Assembly: GCA_025210795.1 (NCBI GenBank)
Contig: JAOAQZ010000018.1
Coordinates: forward strand, 168,745 to 232,744
Length of the DNA stretch: 64,000 nucleotides
Origin: Cohaesibacter sp.
GTDB lineage: Bacteria > Pseudomonadota > Alphaproteobacteria > Rhizobiales > Cohaesibacteraceae
Direction: 5' to 3'
Shown here: positions 27,458 through 37,040 of the stretch, piece after piece
Position numbering within the stretch: position 1 is the first letter of the stretch
Layout: the number at the start of each line of letters is the position of its first letter
The notes under the pieces: model-generated
What the model was told of the DNA's origin: nothing
The model's database searches: none
The model's input: the letters and a program-made list of their open reading frames with translations, nothing else
Translations under genes and position numbers: made by a program

Positions 27458-28762
27458 ATGCCAGACAAACAGCAACTTCCCTTTGCCCTCACCAATTGCC
27501 ACCTGATTGATCCTGCAAGCGGGCTGGACGAAATGGGGGCTATCTTAATTGAAGACGGCAAGATCAAGGCAATCGGTGCAGATGTTGCGGGCAATCTGCC
27601 ATCTGACATTCTGCGCGTAGACGGCGGCGGCAAGGTCGCGGCCCCCGGTCTTGTCGACATGCATGTCACAACAGGCGAGCCGGGAGCGGAACACCGCGAA
27701 ACCCTTAAAAGCATCTCTCGCGCTGCTGCAAGTGGCGGTGTTACTTCCATCGCCACCATGCCGGATACCGATCCGGTGATTGACGATATCGCCCTTGTTG
27801 ATTTCATCAAGCGCCGCGCCCGCGATACCGCCAAAGTTCATGTGCATCCTTACGCTGCCATGACACGGGGCCTTGCTGGCAAGGAAATGACAGAAATCGG
27901 CCTGATGCTGGAAGCCGGAGCTGTGGCCCTGACCAATGGCCGCAAAGCCATCACCAATGCCCAGATCATGCGCCGGGTTATGATGTATGCCCGCGATTTT
28001 GGCGCGCTGGTTATCCATCACCCCGAAGATCCCGATCTTGTCGGCAACGGGGTGATGAATTTGGGCGAGACATCCACCCGCCTCGGCCTTCCCGGTATTC
28101 CTGCAGAAGCCGAGACCATTATGGTGGCCCGCGATATCCGCCTCGCGCAATTGACAGGCACCCGCTATCACGCGGCCCAAGTCTCGTGCGCAGAAAGCCT
28201 TGATATCATCCGCCGTGCCAAAGAAAAGGGCCTTGACGTCACCTGTGGTGTCTCCATCAACCATCTCACCCTCAATGAAAATGACATCGGCCTTTATCGC
28301 ACCTTCTATAAGATGTCGCCTCCCCTTCGCTCTGAAGAGGAACGTCAGGCCGTGATTGAGGGCGTAGCGGACGGCACGATCGATGTGGTTGTCTCGGCCC
28401 ATGACCCGCAAGATGTGGATACAAAACGCCACCCCTTTGCAGAATGTGCTGATGGCGCTGTGGGACTAGAGACGTTCCTTGCCGCAGGCCTGCGGCTTGT
28501 TCATTCGCAGCAATTGACGCTCAGCCAGTTGATTCAATCCATGTCAGCCACACCAGCCAAGCTGTTGGGGCTTGATGCGGGCAGTCTCAAGCCCGGCCAA
28601 CCAGCCGACGTCATCCTGTTCGATCCAGATTATCCATGGCTCGTTGATCGCGACGAGCTGCGCTCACGCTCCAAAAACACCGCCTTCCATCAGGCACGTT
28701 TCTCGGGCAAGGTTCTGCAAACCTATGTTGCAGGCCAGCAGGTGCATCATTACTCTCAGTAA
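27458..28762 (+). CDS. pyrC: Dihydroorotase-like protein PyrC', lacking the catalytic residues
   Basis: A 434-residue amidohydrolase-fold protein of type I dihydroorotase length. Active enzymes carry DxHxHLREPG; here residues 67-76 read DMHVTTGEPG, so the second metal-ligand His and the substrate-binding Arg are gone. The usual SDDG is TNGR (159-162), the ligand His of HVS is Gln in AAQVSC, and the catalytic Asp of TDHAPH is Ala314 in SAHDPQ. In Pseudomonas such an inactive PyrC' is required for assembly and activity of the PyrB dodecamer; the same role is likely here, given the six-base gap from pyrB. A working dihydroorotase must be encoded elsewhere. Confidence 0.92.
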   Translation: MPDKQQLPFALTNCHLIDPASGLDEMGAILIEDGKIKAIGADVAGNLPSDILRVDGGGKVAAPGLVDMHVTTGEPGAEHRETLKSISRAAASGGVTSIATMPDTDPVIDDIALVDFIKRRARDTAKVHVHPYAAMTRGLAGKEMTEIGLMLEAGAVALTNGRKAITNAQIMRRVMMYARDFGALVIHHPEDPDLVGNGVMNLGETSTRLGLPGIPAEAETIMVARDIRLAQLTGTRYHAAQVSCAESLDIIRRAKEKGLDVTCGVSINHLTLNENDIGLYRTFYKMSPPLRSEEERQAVIEGVADGTIDVVVSAHDPQDVDTKRHPFAECADGAVGLETFLAAGLRLVHSQQLTLSQLIQSMSATPAKLLGLDAGSLKPGQPADVILFDPDYPWLVDRDELRSRSKNTAFHQARFSGKVLQTYVAGQQVHHYSQ

Positions 28763-28790
28763 TGACGGACTGGACGATTCGCACATTAAA

Positions 28791-28817
28791 GCGGGATTGG
28801 TAACCAGTCCCACTTTT
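28791..28817 (+). terminator. Weak hairpin after the pyrBC' operon
   Basis: GGGATTGGTAACCAGTCCC folds into a tight hairpin followed by ACTTTTA. It lies 28 bases past the pyrC' stop and 60 before plsY. The U-run is short, so it may only partly terminate. Confidence 0.4.
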
Positions 28818-28877
28818 ACGCCAGAAGGGCGGATGCCTTAAGGATCACCTACCATCTGGACCAAAAAGGAAACTGCC

Positions 28878-29627
28878 ATGCCGGATCCAATTCACTGGGG
28901 TGTTGCCCTGCCTTATCTTTTCATGGCTCTGGCCTTTGGCTATGTGCTTGGCTCCACGCCCTTTGGACTGATCCTGACCAAATTCACCGGCATGGGCGAT
29001 GTGCGCAAGATTGGCTCTGGCAATATCGGCGCAACCAATGTTTTGCGCACCGGCAATAAAAAACTGGCAGCTCTCACCCTGCTTGGGGATTTGCTCAAAG
29101 GCACCATTGCGGTGCTGGTTGCCGCTGAATGGGGGCAAGACACAGCCAATCTCGCCGGTATGGGCGCATTTTTGGGCCATCTTTTCCCCTTCTGGCTCAA
29201 ATTCAAGGGCGGCAAAGGGGTTGCAACCTATATCGGTGTCCTGCTTGGTCTTTATTGGCCAGCCTGCGCTCTTTTTGGGCTTGTCTGGCTGGCTTGCGCA
29301 AAATTAACCCGCTATTCCTCCCTCTCAGCCCTTATCGCCAGTGCTCTGACACCCTTTGCTCTTCTTGGCTTTAGCGAGTGGCAGTTGGCGGAATTGTTTG
29401 CCATTCTCACCGCTCTTTTGTGGATCAAGCACAAAGCCAATATCATGCGCCTGCTTGATGGCACCGAGGGCAAGATTGGCGACAAAACCGCAAAGGCCAG
29501 CCCTGAGGCCAGCGGTGCTGACGAAGCAGATGTGAGTGAAGCCAGTCAAGTCAGTGATGATGGAGAGACGCAAGACGCCGCATCTTCCGCGCCCCAATCT
29601 GATGCAGATGAAAACACCAAGGGATAA
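28878..29627 (+). CDS. plsY: Acyl-phosphate:glycerol-3-phosphate acyltransferase
   Basis: Inner-membrane enzyme that acylates glycerol-3-phosphate from acyl phosphate, the first step of phospholipid synthesis. It shows the three PlsY motifs: [14 protein letters not shown] (motif 1), [18 protein letters not shown] (motif 2) and a third with [18 protein letters not shown]. The 249 residues exceed the usual ~200 because of an acidic, Ser/Ala/Asp-rich tail of about 45 residues after KIGDKTAK, not needed for the fold. The neighbour dprA starts 16 bases later. Confidence 0.95.
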   Translation: MPDPIHWGVALPYLFMALAFGYVLGSTPFGLILTKFTGMGDVRKIGSGNIGATNVLRTGNKKLAALTLLGDLLKGTIAVLVAAEWGQDTANLAGMGAFLGHLFPFWLKFKGGKGVATYIGVLLGLYWPACALFGLVWLACAKLTRYSSLSALIASALTPFALLGFSEWQLAELFAILTALLWIKHKANIMRLLDGTEGKIGDKTAKASPEASGADEADVSEASQVSDDGETQDAASSAPQSDADENTKG

Positions 29628-29643
29628 GACAAGGGATTAGGTT

Positions 29644-30885
29644 ATGAGTGAGCAGCCAGATCTTCTTGCCCACGCGATGGCCCAGAATAATGGCTCACCC
29701 TCATCAACTGGCAAAAACGCCCCTAATCCCTATAAATCCTCCCAATTTATGGAACACCGGCTCACCGAACGGCAGCGCTTTAACTGGCTACGCCTCATCC
29801 GGTGCGAGAATGTCGGCCCTGCAACCTTCCGCGAATTGTTCAACCATTTCGGCTCGGCTGAAAAAGCGCTTGAAGCCCTTCCCAGCTTATCTGCACGCGG
29901 TGGAGCAAAGAAGAAAATCCATATTGCCTCCCTTGAGGATACACAAAAAGAATGGGAACAGATCCATAAAGCAGGCGTGCGACTGGTTGCCTTGGGCGAG
30001 CCGGACTATCCCCATGATCTGGCCTTCACCCATGCCCCGCCCCCGCTTCTATCCATTGCTGGCGAAGGGAAATGGGCGCGCAAAACCATCGTCTCCATCG
30101 TCGGCTCGCGCAATTGTTCAGCCAGTGGCATCAAGCTAACCCAAACACTTGCGGCCGAGATGGGCCAGCATGGCCTTGTGGTCGCAAGCGGCCTTGCGCG
30201 CGGCATTGATACCGCAGCCCATAAGGCCAGCCTTGCAACCGGAACCATTGCCGTAGTGGCTGGCGGCCTTGATCGCCTCTATCCAAAAGAGAATATTCCC
30301 CTCGCCCACCAGATTGCTCAAAATGGCATGGTCATTTCCGAAATGCCCTTCCATTGGCAAGCGCGGGCCCGGGATTTTCCGCGCCGTAATCGCATTATCT
30401 CCGGCATCTCAGCGGGCACATTGGTGATTGAAGCCGCCAAACGATCCGGCTCTCTCATCACAGCCCGCTATGCGCTGGAACAAGGTCGGGAAGTCTTTGC
30501 AATCCCCGGCTCGCCCTTGGATCCCCGATCCGGCGGCACCAACCACCTGATCAAGCAAGGGGCCACTTTGGTCACGGATATTGATGATATTCTGGAAGCA
30601 CTGGCCCACCGCCTTCCCAGAATAAGCGAACCCGCATTCCCTCTCATTCAGCAGCAAGGTGACAACGCCAAATCCTTTAAAGAAGACACTGCACAGGCCG
30701 AACAAATACAAGAGAGCGGCCGTAAAGAGCTAATTTCCAGTCTCAGCCCCACACCAATCGCCATTGATGAACTGGTACGCCAATCATCCATGCCTTTAAG
30801 TCAGGTCCAGATGATCCTTCTAGAGCTTGATCTTGCCGGACGTCTTGAGCGCCATGGCAATCAGGCCGTTTCCCTAATCAGATAA
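29644..30885 (+). CDS. dprA: DNA-processing protein DprA (Smf)
   Basis: Binds incoming single-stranded DNA and loads RecA during natural transformation; it is widespread also in bacteria not known to be competent. The 413-residue protein has an N-terminal SAM-like helical region (RLIRCENVGPATFRELFNHF), the Rossmann core with IVSIVGSRNCSASG and ASGLARGIDTAAHKASL, the FPRRNRIISGIS motif, and a C-terminal winged helix (IAIDELVRQSSMPLSQVQMI) of DML1/Z-alpha type. The first about 40 residues are unconserved. It is likely in one operon with plsY. Confidence 0.96.
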   Translation: MSEQPDLLAHAMAQNNGSPSSTGKNAPNPYKSSQFMEHRLTERQRFNWLRLIRCENVGPATFRELFNHFGSAEKALEALPSLSARGGAKKKIHIASLEDTQKEWEQIHKAGVRLVALGEPDYPHDLAFTHAPPPLLSIAGEGKWARKTIVSIVGSRNCSASGIKLTQTLAAEMGQHGLVVASGLARGIDTAAHKASLATGTIAVVAGGLDRLYPKENIPLAHQIAQNGMVISEMPFHWQARARDFPRRNRIISGISAGTLVIEAAKRSGSLITARYALEQGREVFAIPGSPLDPRSGGTNHLIKQGATLVTDIDDILEALAHRLPRISEPAFPLIQQQGDNAKSFKEDTAQAEQIQESGRKELISSLSPTPIAIDELVRQSSMPLSQVQMILLELDLAGRLERHGNQAVSLIR

Positions 30886-30959
30886 CGGTGACCCGAGGCA
30901 CACCAGTCCCATATAGCGTCCCATCAATCAAAACAGAAAATACAACGCTTTTTCTTCAG

Positions 30960-31172
30960 TTATGACGATTTGACTCGTATCTGATTGGCTATGTCCTGAG
31001 CCTCTATTTGCGCCATCTCCAGAAAATAAACCAGTCGAGACATGTTCGAGCGACGGGCCAGATGGGCCATTTCCTGAATATGTGCTGCAATATATTCTGC
31101 CGTCTGGGCAGACGAAGTTTCTAATTTCACTTTAGTATCCAATGTGATGCATTCCATTGCTTGAGAACTCAT
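30960..31172 (-). CDS. Small conserved alphaproteobacterial protein, function unknown
   Basis: A short, all-helical product of about 70 residues from ATG 31172 (65 from the ATG at 31157). The pattern TAEYIAAHIQEMAHLARRS followed by SRLVYFLEMAQIEAQDIA matches a type of small hypothetical protein often seen in Hyphomicrobiales. No motif suggests a catalytic role; amphipathic helices suggest a dimer or adaptor. Neither start has a good ribosome site, so the N-terminus is uncertain. It lies opposite to dprA and topA in between them. Confidence 0.6.
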   Translation of the reverse strand: MSSQAMECITLDTKVKLETSSAQTAEYIAAHIQEMAHLARRSNMSRLVYFLEMAQIEAQDIANQIRVKSS

Positions 31173-31470
31173 CCAATCACAAAAATGATTGCATCTTCTA
31201 AAATACACACTAATAAGTCGATTGTATATTGATCATTTGCAGTTTTTAGTTGCAAAAATACATTTTACTAAACGCAAGACACATTGTGCGAAAGCGAAAC
31301 AATTGATATGCAACAGTGCTTCTAGTCTTGACCTGAAGCACCGGAACCGTCATTTGACAGGACGGAGCAGATGAGAATCATCTACCAGATTGCATAGTTG
31401 CGCCCTCCTTCCCATCTATGGGGGCAGACATCGCCAACTAGGCCAATATTTTTGAAAGTATGGATTTCGC

Positions 31471-34113
31471 ATGGACCTCGTCATTGTAGAATCACCGGCA
31501 AAAGCCAAAACCATCAATAAATATCTGGGAGCAGATTATAAGGTTCTGGCATCTTACGGCCACGTCCGGGACTTGCCATCCAAAGATGGCTCGGTGCTGC
31601 CTGATGATGATTTTGCCATGACTTGGGAAGCCGATGCGAAATCCAAGAAACGCCTGTCCGAAATCGCCGCTGCAGTAAAAGAATCCGACCGTGTCATCCT
31701 CGCAACTGACCCCGACCGCGAAGGAGAAGCCATTTCATGGCACGTTTTGCAGGTTCTCAAAAACAAGCGCGTGCTAAAAGACAAACCAATCCAGCGCGTG
31801 GTGTTCAACGCGATCACCAAGAAATCCATTCTCGATGCAATGGAGCATCCGCGCGATATAGATGTGCCCTTGGTTGATGCCTATCTGGCGCGCCGTGCAC
31901 TTGATTATCTCGTCGGCTTTACCCTGTCTCCTGTTTTGTGGCGCAAATTGCCCGGTGCCCGGTCAGCCGGGCGCGTGCAATCGGTCGCCTTGCGCCTTGT
32001 CTGCCAGCGCGAGGAAGAAATCGAAGCCTTTGTTGCGCAGGAATATTGGTCAATCTTCTGCGATCTGGCTACGGCAAAGGGCGCTGAATTCCAAGCTCGC
32101 GTTGTCTCGCTTGATGGCGTCAAGAAAAACCGCCACGACATTGCAAATGAGACAGAAGCCTCTGACATCAAACAATTGATCGAGCAAGCCTCCCTGTCCA
32201 TCCGCTCGGTCGAGGCAAAGCCGGTGAAAAGAAACCCCTTTGCTCCCTTCACCACCTCAACCTTGCAAATGGAAGCGTCGCGCAAGCTCGGCTTTGCCGC
32301 TGCACGCACCATGCAAATTGCGCAAAAGCTGTATGAGGGCATCTCTCTTGGCGGCGAGACCACCGGCCTGATCACTTATATGCGTACTGATGGCGTGCAA
32401 ATCGCACCCGAGGCTGTCGCCCCCATTCGCGGCGCAATCGAAAACGAGTTCGGCAAGGATTATGTGCCGGAGAAACCCCGTTACTATTCCTCAAAAGCCA
32501 AAAATGCCCAAGAGGCCCACGAAGCGATCCGCCCAACCGATATCTTCCGCCATCCAAAGCAGATGGCCCGCTATCTGGATGAAGAACAGCTCAAACTCTA
32601 TACGCTGATCTGGCGCCGCACTCTGGCCTCGCAAATGGCATCTGCACAAATCGAGCGCACCACCGTAGAAATTGCCGCAACCCATGGGGGCCGCGAAGCG
32701 GGCCTGCGGGCAACTGGCTCCGTTGTGCGCTTTGACGGCTTCCTTGCTCTTTATACCGAGACCAAGGACGACAATGACGACGAGGAAAGCAAGCGCCTGC
32801 CGCCAATGAGCGAAGGCGAAGCCCTGACCCGCAAGGCCGTCACCGCCAATCAGCACCATACCGAGCCTCCTCCCCGCTTTACCGAAGCAACCTTGATCAA
32901 AAAGATGGAAGAGCTGGGCATTGGCCGTCCTTCCACCTATACGGCCACCCTGTCGGTTCTGCGTGATCGCGGTTATGTCGAGCTGGACAAAAAGCGCCTG
33001 ATCCCGCAAGGCAAAGGCCGCCTTGTAACCGGCTTCCTGTCCAACTTCTTTGAGCGCTATGTGCAATATGATTTCACAGCCAGCCTTGAAGAAAAGCTCG
33101 ATAAAATCTCGGCCGGTGAACTGCAATGGAAAGACGTGCTGCGCGAGTTTTGGGAAGATTTCTCCCAGCATGTTGATGGCACGAAACAATTGCGTGTCAG
33201 TCAGGTTCTCGACACTCTGAACGAGGTGCTTGCCGCCTATGCCTTCCCCACCAAGGAAGAAGGCAAAGACCCTCGCGTCTGCCCATCTTGTGAGACAGGC
33301 CAGCTGAGCCTCAAAACGAGCCGCTATGGGGCCTTTGTCGGCTGCTCCAACTATCCTGAATGCGGCTATACGCGCCAGCTATCCAATGATGGCGAGCAAC
33401 AGGAATCCATGGGCGATGGCCCCAAGGTTCTGGGTATTGACCCTGAAACCGAGCTGGAAGTCTCTCTCAGAACAGGCCGCTTTGGCCCTTATGTGCAGCT
33501 GGGCGACGAGAAAAAGCCTCCTCGCTCGTCCATTCCAAAAGGGTGGGACGCACAAAGCATTGATCTGGAAAAAGCGCTCTCTTTGCTCTCCCTGCCGCGC
33601 CCTGTGGGCTTGCATCCCGAAGATGGCAAGGAAATCAAGGCAGGCCTTGGCCGCTACGGCCCGTTCGTTTTGCATGATGGCACTTACGCCAATCTGCCAA
33701 GCGTCGATGATGTCTTTACCGTTGGTCTCAACCATGCGGTGACCTTGCTGGCAGAAAAACGCGCAAAGGGCGGCGGACGCCGGACCGCACAGGTCCTTAA
33801 AGATCTGGGCGAACATCCCGATGGCGGTGCCTTGAGCGTGAAAGATGGCCGCTATGGCCCTTACGTCAATCATGGCAAAATCAACGCAACCCTGCCCAAG
33901 GATACCGATCCGCAATCGGTTACCGTTGAGCAAGCCCTTGAGCTGATTGCCGCAAAAGCTGCCAAATCCCCTGCTGCCAAGAAGAAACCGGCGGCAAAAA
34001 AGACAGCTGCGAAGAAGGCACCAGCAAAGAAAAGCACGACCAAAACCGCTGCCAAGAAAACAACAACCAGAAAAGCCCCCGCCAAAAAAGCAGACAATGC
34101 GGGCGAGGCTTGA
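31471..34113 (+). CDS. topA: DNA topoisomerase I
   Basis: Type IA enzyme that relaxes negative supercoils. The 880-residue protein has the TOPRIM domain (VIVESPAKAK with Glu7, then TDPDREGEA with Asp80, Asp82 and Glu84) and the active Tyr303 in LITYMRTDG. After the core come a zinc-ribbon-like repeat (CPSCETGQLSLKTSRYGAF, CSNYPEC) and two or three degenerate ribbon repeats (GRFGPYVQLG, GRYGPFVLHD, GRYGPYVNHG). The last about 55 residues are a Lys/Ala/Pro tail of histone H1-like type, common in this group and likely to bind DNA. rnr follows 19 bases later. Confidence 0.97.
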   Translation: MDLVIVESPAKAKTINKYLGADYKVLASYGHVRDLPSKDGSVLPDDDFAMTWEADAKSKKRLSEIAAAVKESDRVILATDPDREGEAISWHVLQVLKNKRVLKDKPIQRVVFNAITKKSILDAMEHPRDIDVPLVDAYLARRALDYLVGFTLSPVLWRKLPGARSAGRVQSVALRLVCQREEEIEAFVAQEYWSIFCDLATAKGAEFQARVVSLDGVKKNRHDIANETEASDIKQLIEQASLSIRSVEAKPVKRNPFAPFTTSTLQMEASRKLGFAAARTMQIAQKLYEGISLGGETTGLITYMRTDGVQIAPEAVAPIRGAIENEFGKDYVPEKPRYYSSKAKNAQEAHEAIRPTDIFRHPKQMARYLDEEQLKLYTLIWRRTLASQMASAQIERTTVEIAATHGGREAGLRATGSVVRFDGFLALYTETKDDNDDEESKRLPPMSEGEALTRKAVTANQHHTEPPPRFTEATLIKKMEELGIGRPSTYTATLSVLRDRGYVELDKKRLIPQGKGRLVTGFLSNFFERYVQYDFTASLEEKLDKISAGELQWKDVLREFWEDFSQHVDGTKQLRVSQVLDTLNEVLAAYAFPTKEEGKDPRVCPSCETGQLSLKTSRYGAFVGCSNYPECGYTRQLSNDGEQQESMGDGPKVLGIDPETELEVSLRTGRFGPYVQLGDEKKPPRSSIPKGWDAQSIDLEKALSLLSLPRPVGLHPEDGKEIKAGLGRYGPFVLHDGTYANLPSVDDVFTVGLNHAVTLLAEKRAKGGGRRTAQVLKDLGEHPDGGALSVKDGRYGPYVNHGKINATLPKDTDPQSVTVEQALELIAAKAAKSPAAKKKPAAKKTAAKKAPAKKSTTKTAAKKTTTRKAPAKKADNAGEA

Positions 34114-34132
34114 TGTGAGGCTAGAACTTTAA

Positions 34133-36442
34133 GTGAAACGAAAGCACAAAAGCAGGATCGATGATGGCCTGCCCTCCAAAGAGGATATTCTTGCCTTTAT
34201 CGCAGAAAATCCCGGACAAGCAGGCAAACGCGAACTTGCGCGTGCTTTCGGCATCACAGGGGCGGCCCGTATCGGGCTCAAGCGCCTGCTTAAAGAGCTG
34301 ACCGAAGATGGCCATATCGAGAAAAGTCGCAAACGCCTGATCCGCTCGGGCGAGCTGCCTGCCGTTGGTATGTATCGCATCACAGAGCGCGACAGCTTTG
34401 GCGATCTTCTTGCCCTTCCCATGAAATGGGACGAGGAAAAGGACGGCCCTACCCCCAAAGTGCTGATCGAGCCGGATCGCAAATCACGGGCTGTTCCCGG
34501 CATCGGTGATCGGGTCCTTGCCAAGCAGATCAGCAAGGGTATCGACCATGAAGAGGCCAAGCTTGCTGCGCGCATCCTTAAAATCCTGCCAGCCCGGGAT
34601 GATGCCATTTTGGGCATCTATCGCAGGGACACCATCCATGGTGGTGGCAGATTGGTGCCAATCGACAAGAAAACCCGCGAAATGCCCATTGACGATTCCG
34701 CCCGCGGAGACGCAAAGGAAGGCGATCTTGTCTCGGTCACCATAACCCGCACCGGTCGCAACAAGACAGAACGGGCAAGAGTTCAGGAAGTCATCGGCCC
34801 GATGGCCTCTGAGCAGGCGGTCAGCATGATCTCCATTCATGCGCTTGATATTCCCTATATTTTCCCTGATGCGGTGCTGGAAGAGGCTGAAAGAGCCACC
34901 CATCCGGGCCTGTTGGGGCGAGAAGACTGGCGCGATATCCCCTTTGTCACCATTGATCCCGCTGATGCCAAGGATCATGACGATGCCATCTTTGCCGAGC
35001 CAGACGACAGCCCGGATAATGAAGGCGGTTCCATTGCCTATGTCGCCATTGCCGATGTCGCACTTCATATCCCCTTTGGCTCCAATCTTGATAAGGAAGC
35101 GCTCAAGCGCGGCAACTCGGTCTATTTCCCTGATCGGGTGGTGCCTATGTTGCCTGAGCGTATTTCCAACAATCTGTGCTCTTTGCGCGAAAAGGAAGAC
35201 CGCCCCTCCCTTGCTGTGCGGATGATCTATGACGCACATGGCCGCAAACTGCGCCACAGCTTCCATCGCGTGATGATCAAGGTCACAGCGGGCATTTCCT
35301 ATAATCAGGCTCAAGACGCCATTGACGGACGGCCAGATGACAAGACCGCCCCCATTCTTGAGCCGATTCTGAAGCCCCTCTGGGATGCCTATGCCATCTT
35401 GAAAAAAGGGCGCGATGGTCGCGCTCCGTTAGAGCTTGATATTCCCGAGCGCAAATTGCTGCTCAAACCAGATGGCACCATTGATCGCGTTTTTGTCCCG
35501 GATCGTCTCGACGCCCATAAGCTGGTCGAAGAATTTATGATTCAGGCCAATGTGGCAGCCGCAGAAACACTGGAGAAGCACAAGCAGGCGCTAATCTACC
35601 GCATTCACGACACCCCATCCCTGCCAAAACTGGAAGGTTTGCGCGAATTTTTGGCAAGCCTGGATGTCAACCTGCCCAAGGGCGGTAATCTGCGCCCGGC
35701 CATGTTCAACCAGATTTTGGACCGGATGAGCGAAACCGAGCATGCCTCACTTGTCTCCAATGTGGTGCTTCGCACCCAGTCTCAAGCAGAATATCATCCA
35801 GCCAATATTGGTCATTTCGGTCTCAATTTGCAGCGCTATGCTCATTTCACCTCTCCCATTCGCCGATATGCCGATTTAATTGTCCACAGAGCTCTGATTG
35901 CAGCGCTTAATTTGGGCGATGATGGCCTGCCTTCCGGGTTTGAGCCAAAACTGGAAGCAATTGCCTCAGCCATTTCCTCAACCGAGCGCCGCGCCATGGC
36001 AGCAGAGCGCGAAACCAAGGATCGCCTGATTGCCGGTTTTCTGGCCGATAAGATCGGGGCACGCTTTAAGGGCCGCATTGCAGGCGTCACCAAGGTTGGG
36101 CTGTTTGTCCAGCTCACTGACACCGGCGCGGATGGTTTCATTCCCGCAAAAACGCTGGGTCATGATTATTATCATTTCGACGAGGCCAATCACGCCATGG
36201 TGGGAGAAGCCACCGGCGAGACATACCGGCTTGGCGATATGGTTGAGGTAAAACTGGTGGAAGCGGCCCCGATGGCCGGAGCCTTGCGCTTTGAAATGCT
36301 CACACCGGGCAGTAAAGGCAAAAAAGGTCGTCCCAATCGCCTCTCCCCGCGCAAAGGGGGCACCCGAAAAGGCGGCAAAAAAGCCTTTCGCAAGAAGCCG
36401 GGGACCACAAGGGCGCGCTCAAGGTCAGGTCGAGGGCGATAA
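34133..36442 (+). CDS. rnr: Ribonuclease R
   Basis: Processive 3'-5' exoribonuclease of the RNB family. The 769-residue protein contains an N-terminal helix-turn-helix (GKRELARAFGITGAARIGLK), a cold-shock domain, the RNB catalytic domain with TIDPADAKDHDDAIFAE (the metal-binding Asp cluster), HFTSPIRRYADLIVHR, then an S1 domain (GARFKGRIAGVTKVGLFVQL) and a basic Arg/Lys/Gly tail. The start is GTG 34133, 19 bases after topA, with GAGG upstream. It probably shares a transcript with topA. Confidence 0.96.
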   Translation: MKRKHKSRIDDGLPSKEDILAFIAENPGQAGKRELARAFGITGAARIGLKRLLKELTEDGHIEKSRKRLIRSGELPAVGMYRITERDSFGDLLALPMKWDEEKDGPTPKVLIEPDRKSRAVPGIGDRVLAKQISKGIDHEEAKLAARILKILPARDDAILGIYRRDTIHGGGRLVPIDKKTREMPIDDSARGDAKEGDLVSVTITRTGRNKTERARVQEVIGPMASEQAVSMISIHALDIPYIFPDAVLEEAERATHPGLLGREDWRDIPFVTIDPADAKDHDDAIFAEPDDSPDNEGGSIAYVAIADVALHIPFGSNLDKEALKRGNSVYFPDRVVPMLPERISNNLCSLREKEDRPSLAVRMIYDAHGRKLRHSFHRVMIKVTAGISYNQAQDAIDGRPDDKTAPILEPILKPLWDAYAILKKGRDGRAPLELDIPERKLLLKPDGTIDRVFVPDRLDAHKLVEEFMIQANVAAAETLEKHKQALIYRIHDTPSLPKLEGLREFLASLDVNLPKGGNLRPAMFNQILDRMSETEHASLVSNVVLRTQSQAEYHPANIGHFGLNLQRYAHFTSPIRRYADLIVHRALIAALNLGDDGLPSGFEPKLEAIASAISSTERRAMAAERETKDRLIAGFLADKIGARFKGRIAGVTKVGLFVQLTDTGADGFIPAKTLGHDYYHFDEANHAMVGEATGETYRLGDMVEVKLVEAAPMAGALRFEMLTPGSKGKKGRPNRLSPRKGGTRKGGKKAFRKKPGTTRARSRSGRGR

Positions 36443-36516
36443 TTTTGCTCCGAACTACGCATTCATACTGACAAAGCTTCTAGTCTGTGCTTAACATAGC
36501 ATCGGTGATTGACCTT

Positions 36517-36560
36517 AAAGGCCCCCAATGGCGACAAATCTGCCATCAAGGGCCTTTAGA
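36517..36560 (+). repeat. Nested hairpin between rnr and the DUF983 gene
   Basis: AAAGGCCC and GGGCCTTT close an outer stem, with ATGGC/GCCAT as inner stem around GACAAATCT. It lies about 75 bases after rnr. The following bases are AGATATG, not a T-run, so it is a processing or weak termination element rather than a standard terminator. It contains the ATG at 36528, a reason to reject that start for the next gene. Confidence 0.5.
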
Positions 36561-36605
36561 TATGGAACACCGGTTAAGAACGGACGCAGAGAAGGAGCAA
36601 AGCCT

Positions 36606-37040
36606 TTGACCAGCCAAGTTATGATCACTTCAAATCCGCCCCGCCCGGTTTGGCCTGCAATGGTAACCGGCGCTCGGTGCCGGTGCCCCAATTGCCAGAA
36701 GGGCAAACTGTTTTCCGGTTTTTTGAAAGTATCTGACAAATGCGCTGAATGTGGCGAAGATTATTCCCATCAGCGGGCTGACGATGCACCACCCTATTTC
36801 ACCATCTTCATTGTGGGCCATATCATCGTGCCCCTTGTCATCTGGGCGGAAGTGGCTTTCACCCCCGCCCTGTGGCTGCATATGGCAATTTGGGTGCCAA
36901 TTACCATTGCAATGTCGCTCTTCTTCCTGCGTCCCATCAAGGGAGCAATCGTCGCGCTGCAATGGGCCAATTATATGCATGGCTTTGATCCCAATTCAGA
37001 ACCGGACTTCCCGATGGCTGAGCCCATTTTGGAAAATTAG
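36606..37040 (+). CDS. DUF983 family membrane protein
   Basis: A 144-residue protein with an N-terminal zinc-ribbon (CRCPNCQKGKLF and CAECGEDY) and two membrane segments (YFTIFIVGHIIVPLVIWAEV and HMAIWVPITIAMSLFFLRP). Function of the family is unknown; it is common in alphaproteobacteria. The start is placed at TTG 36606 because AAGGAG stands eight bases before it; the ATG at 36528 in frame is inside a hairpin and has no ribosome site. It follows rnr on the same strand. Confidence 0.8.
   Translation: MTSQVMITSNPPRPVWPAMVTGARCRCPNCQKGKLFSGFLKVSDKCAECGEDYSHQRADDAPPYFTIFIVGHIIVPLVIWAEVAFTPALWLHMAIWVPITIAMSLFFLRPIKGAIVALQWANYMHGFDPNSEPDFPMAEPILEN

Noticed and set aside
36528..36605. Earlier ATG start for the DUF983 protein
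   Set aside because: This ATG is within a hairpin and has no ribosome site; the TTG at 36606 has AAGGAG at good spacing.
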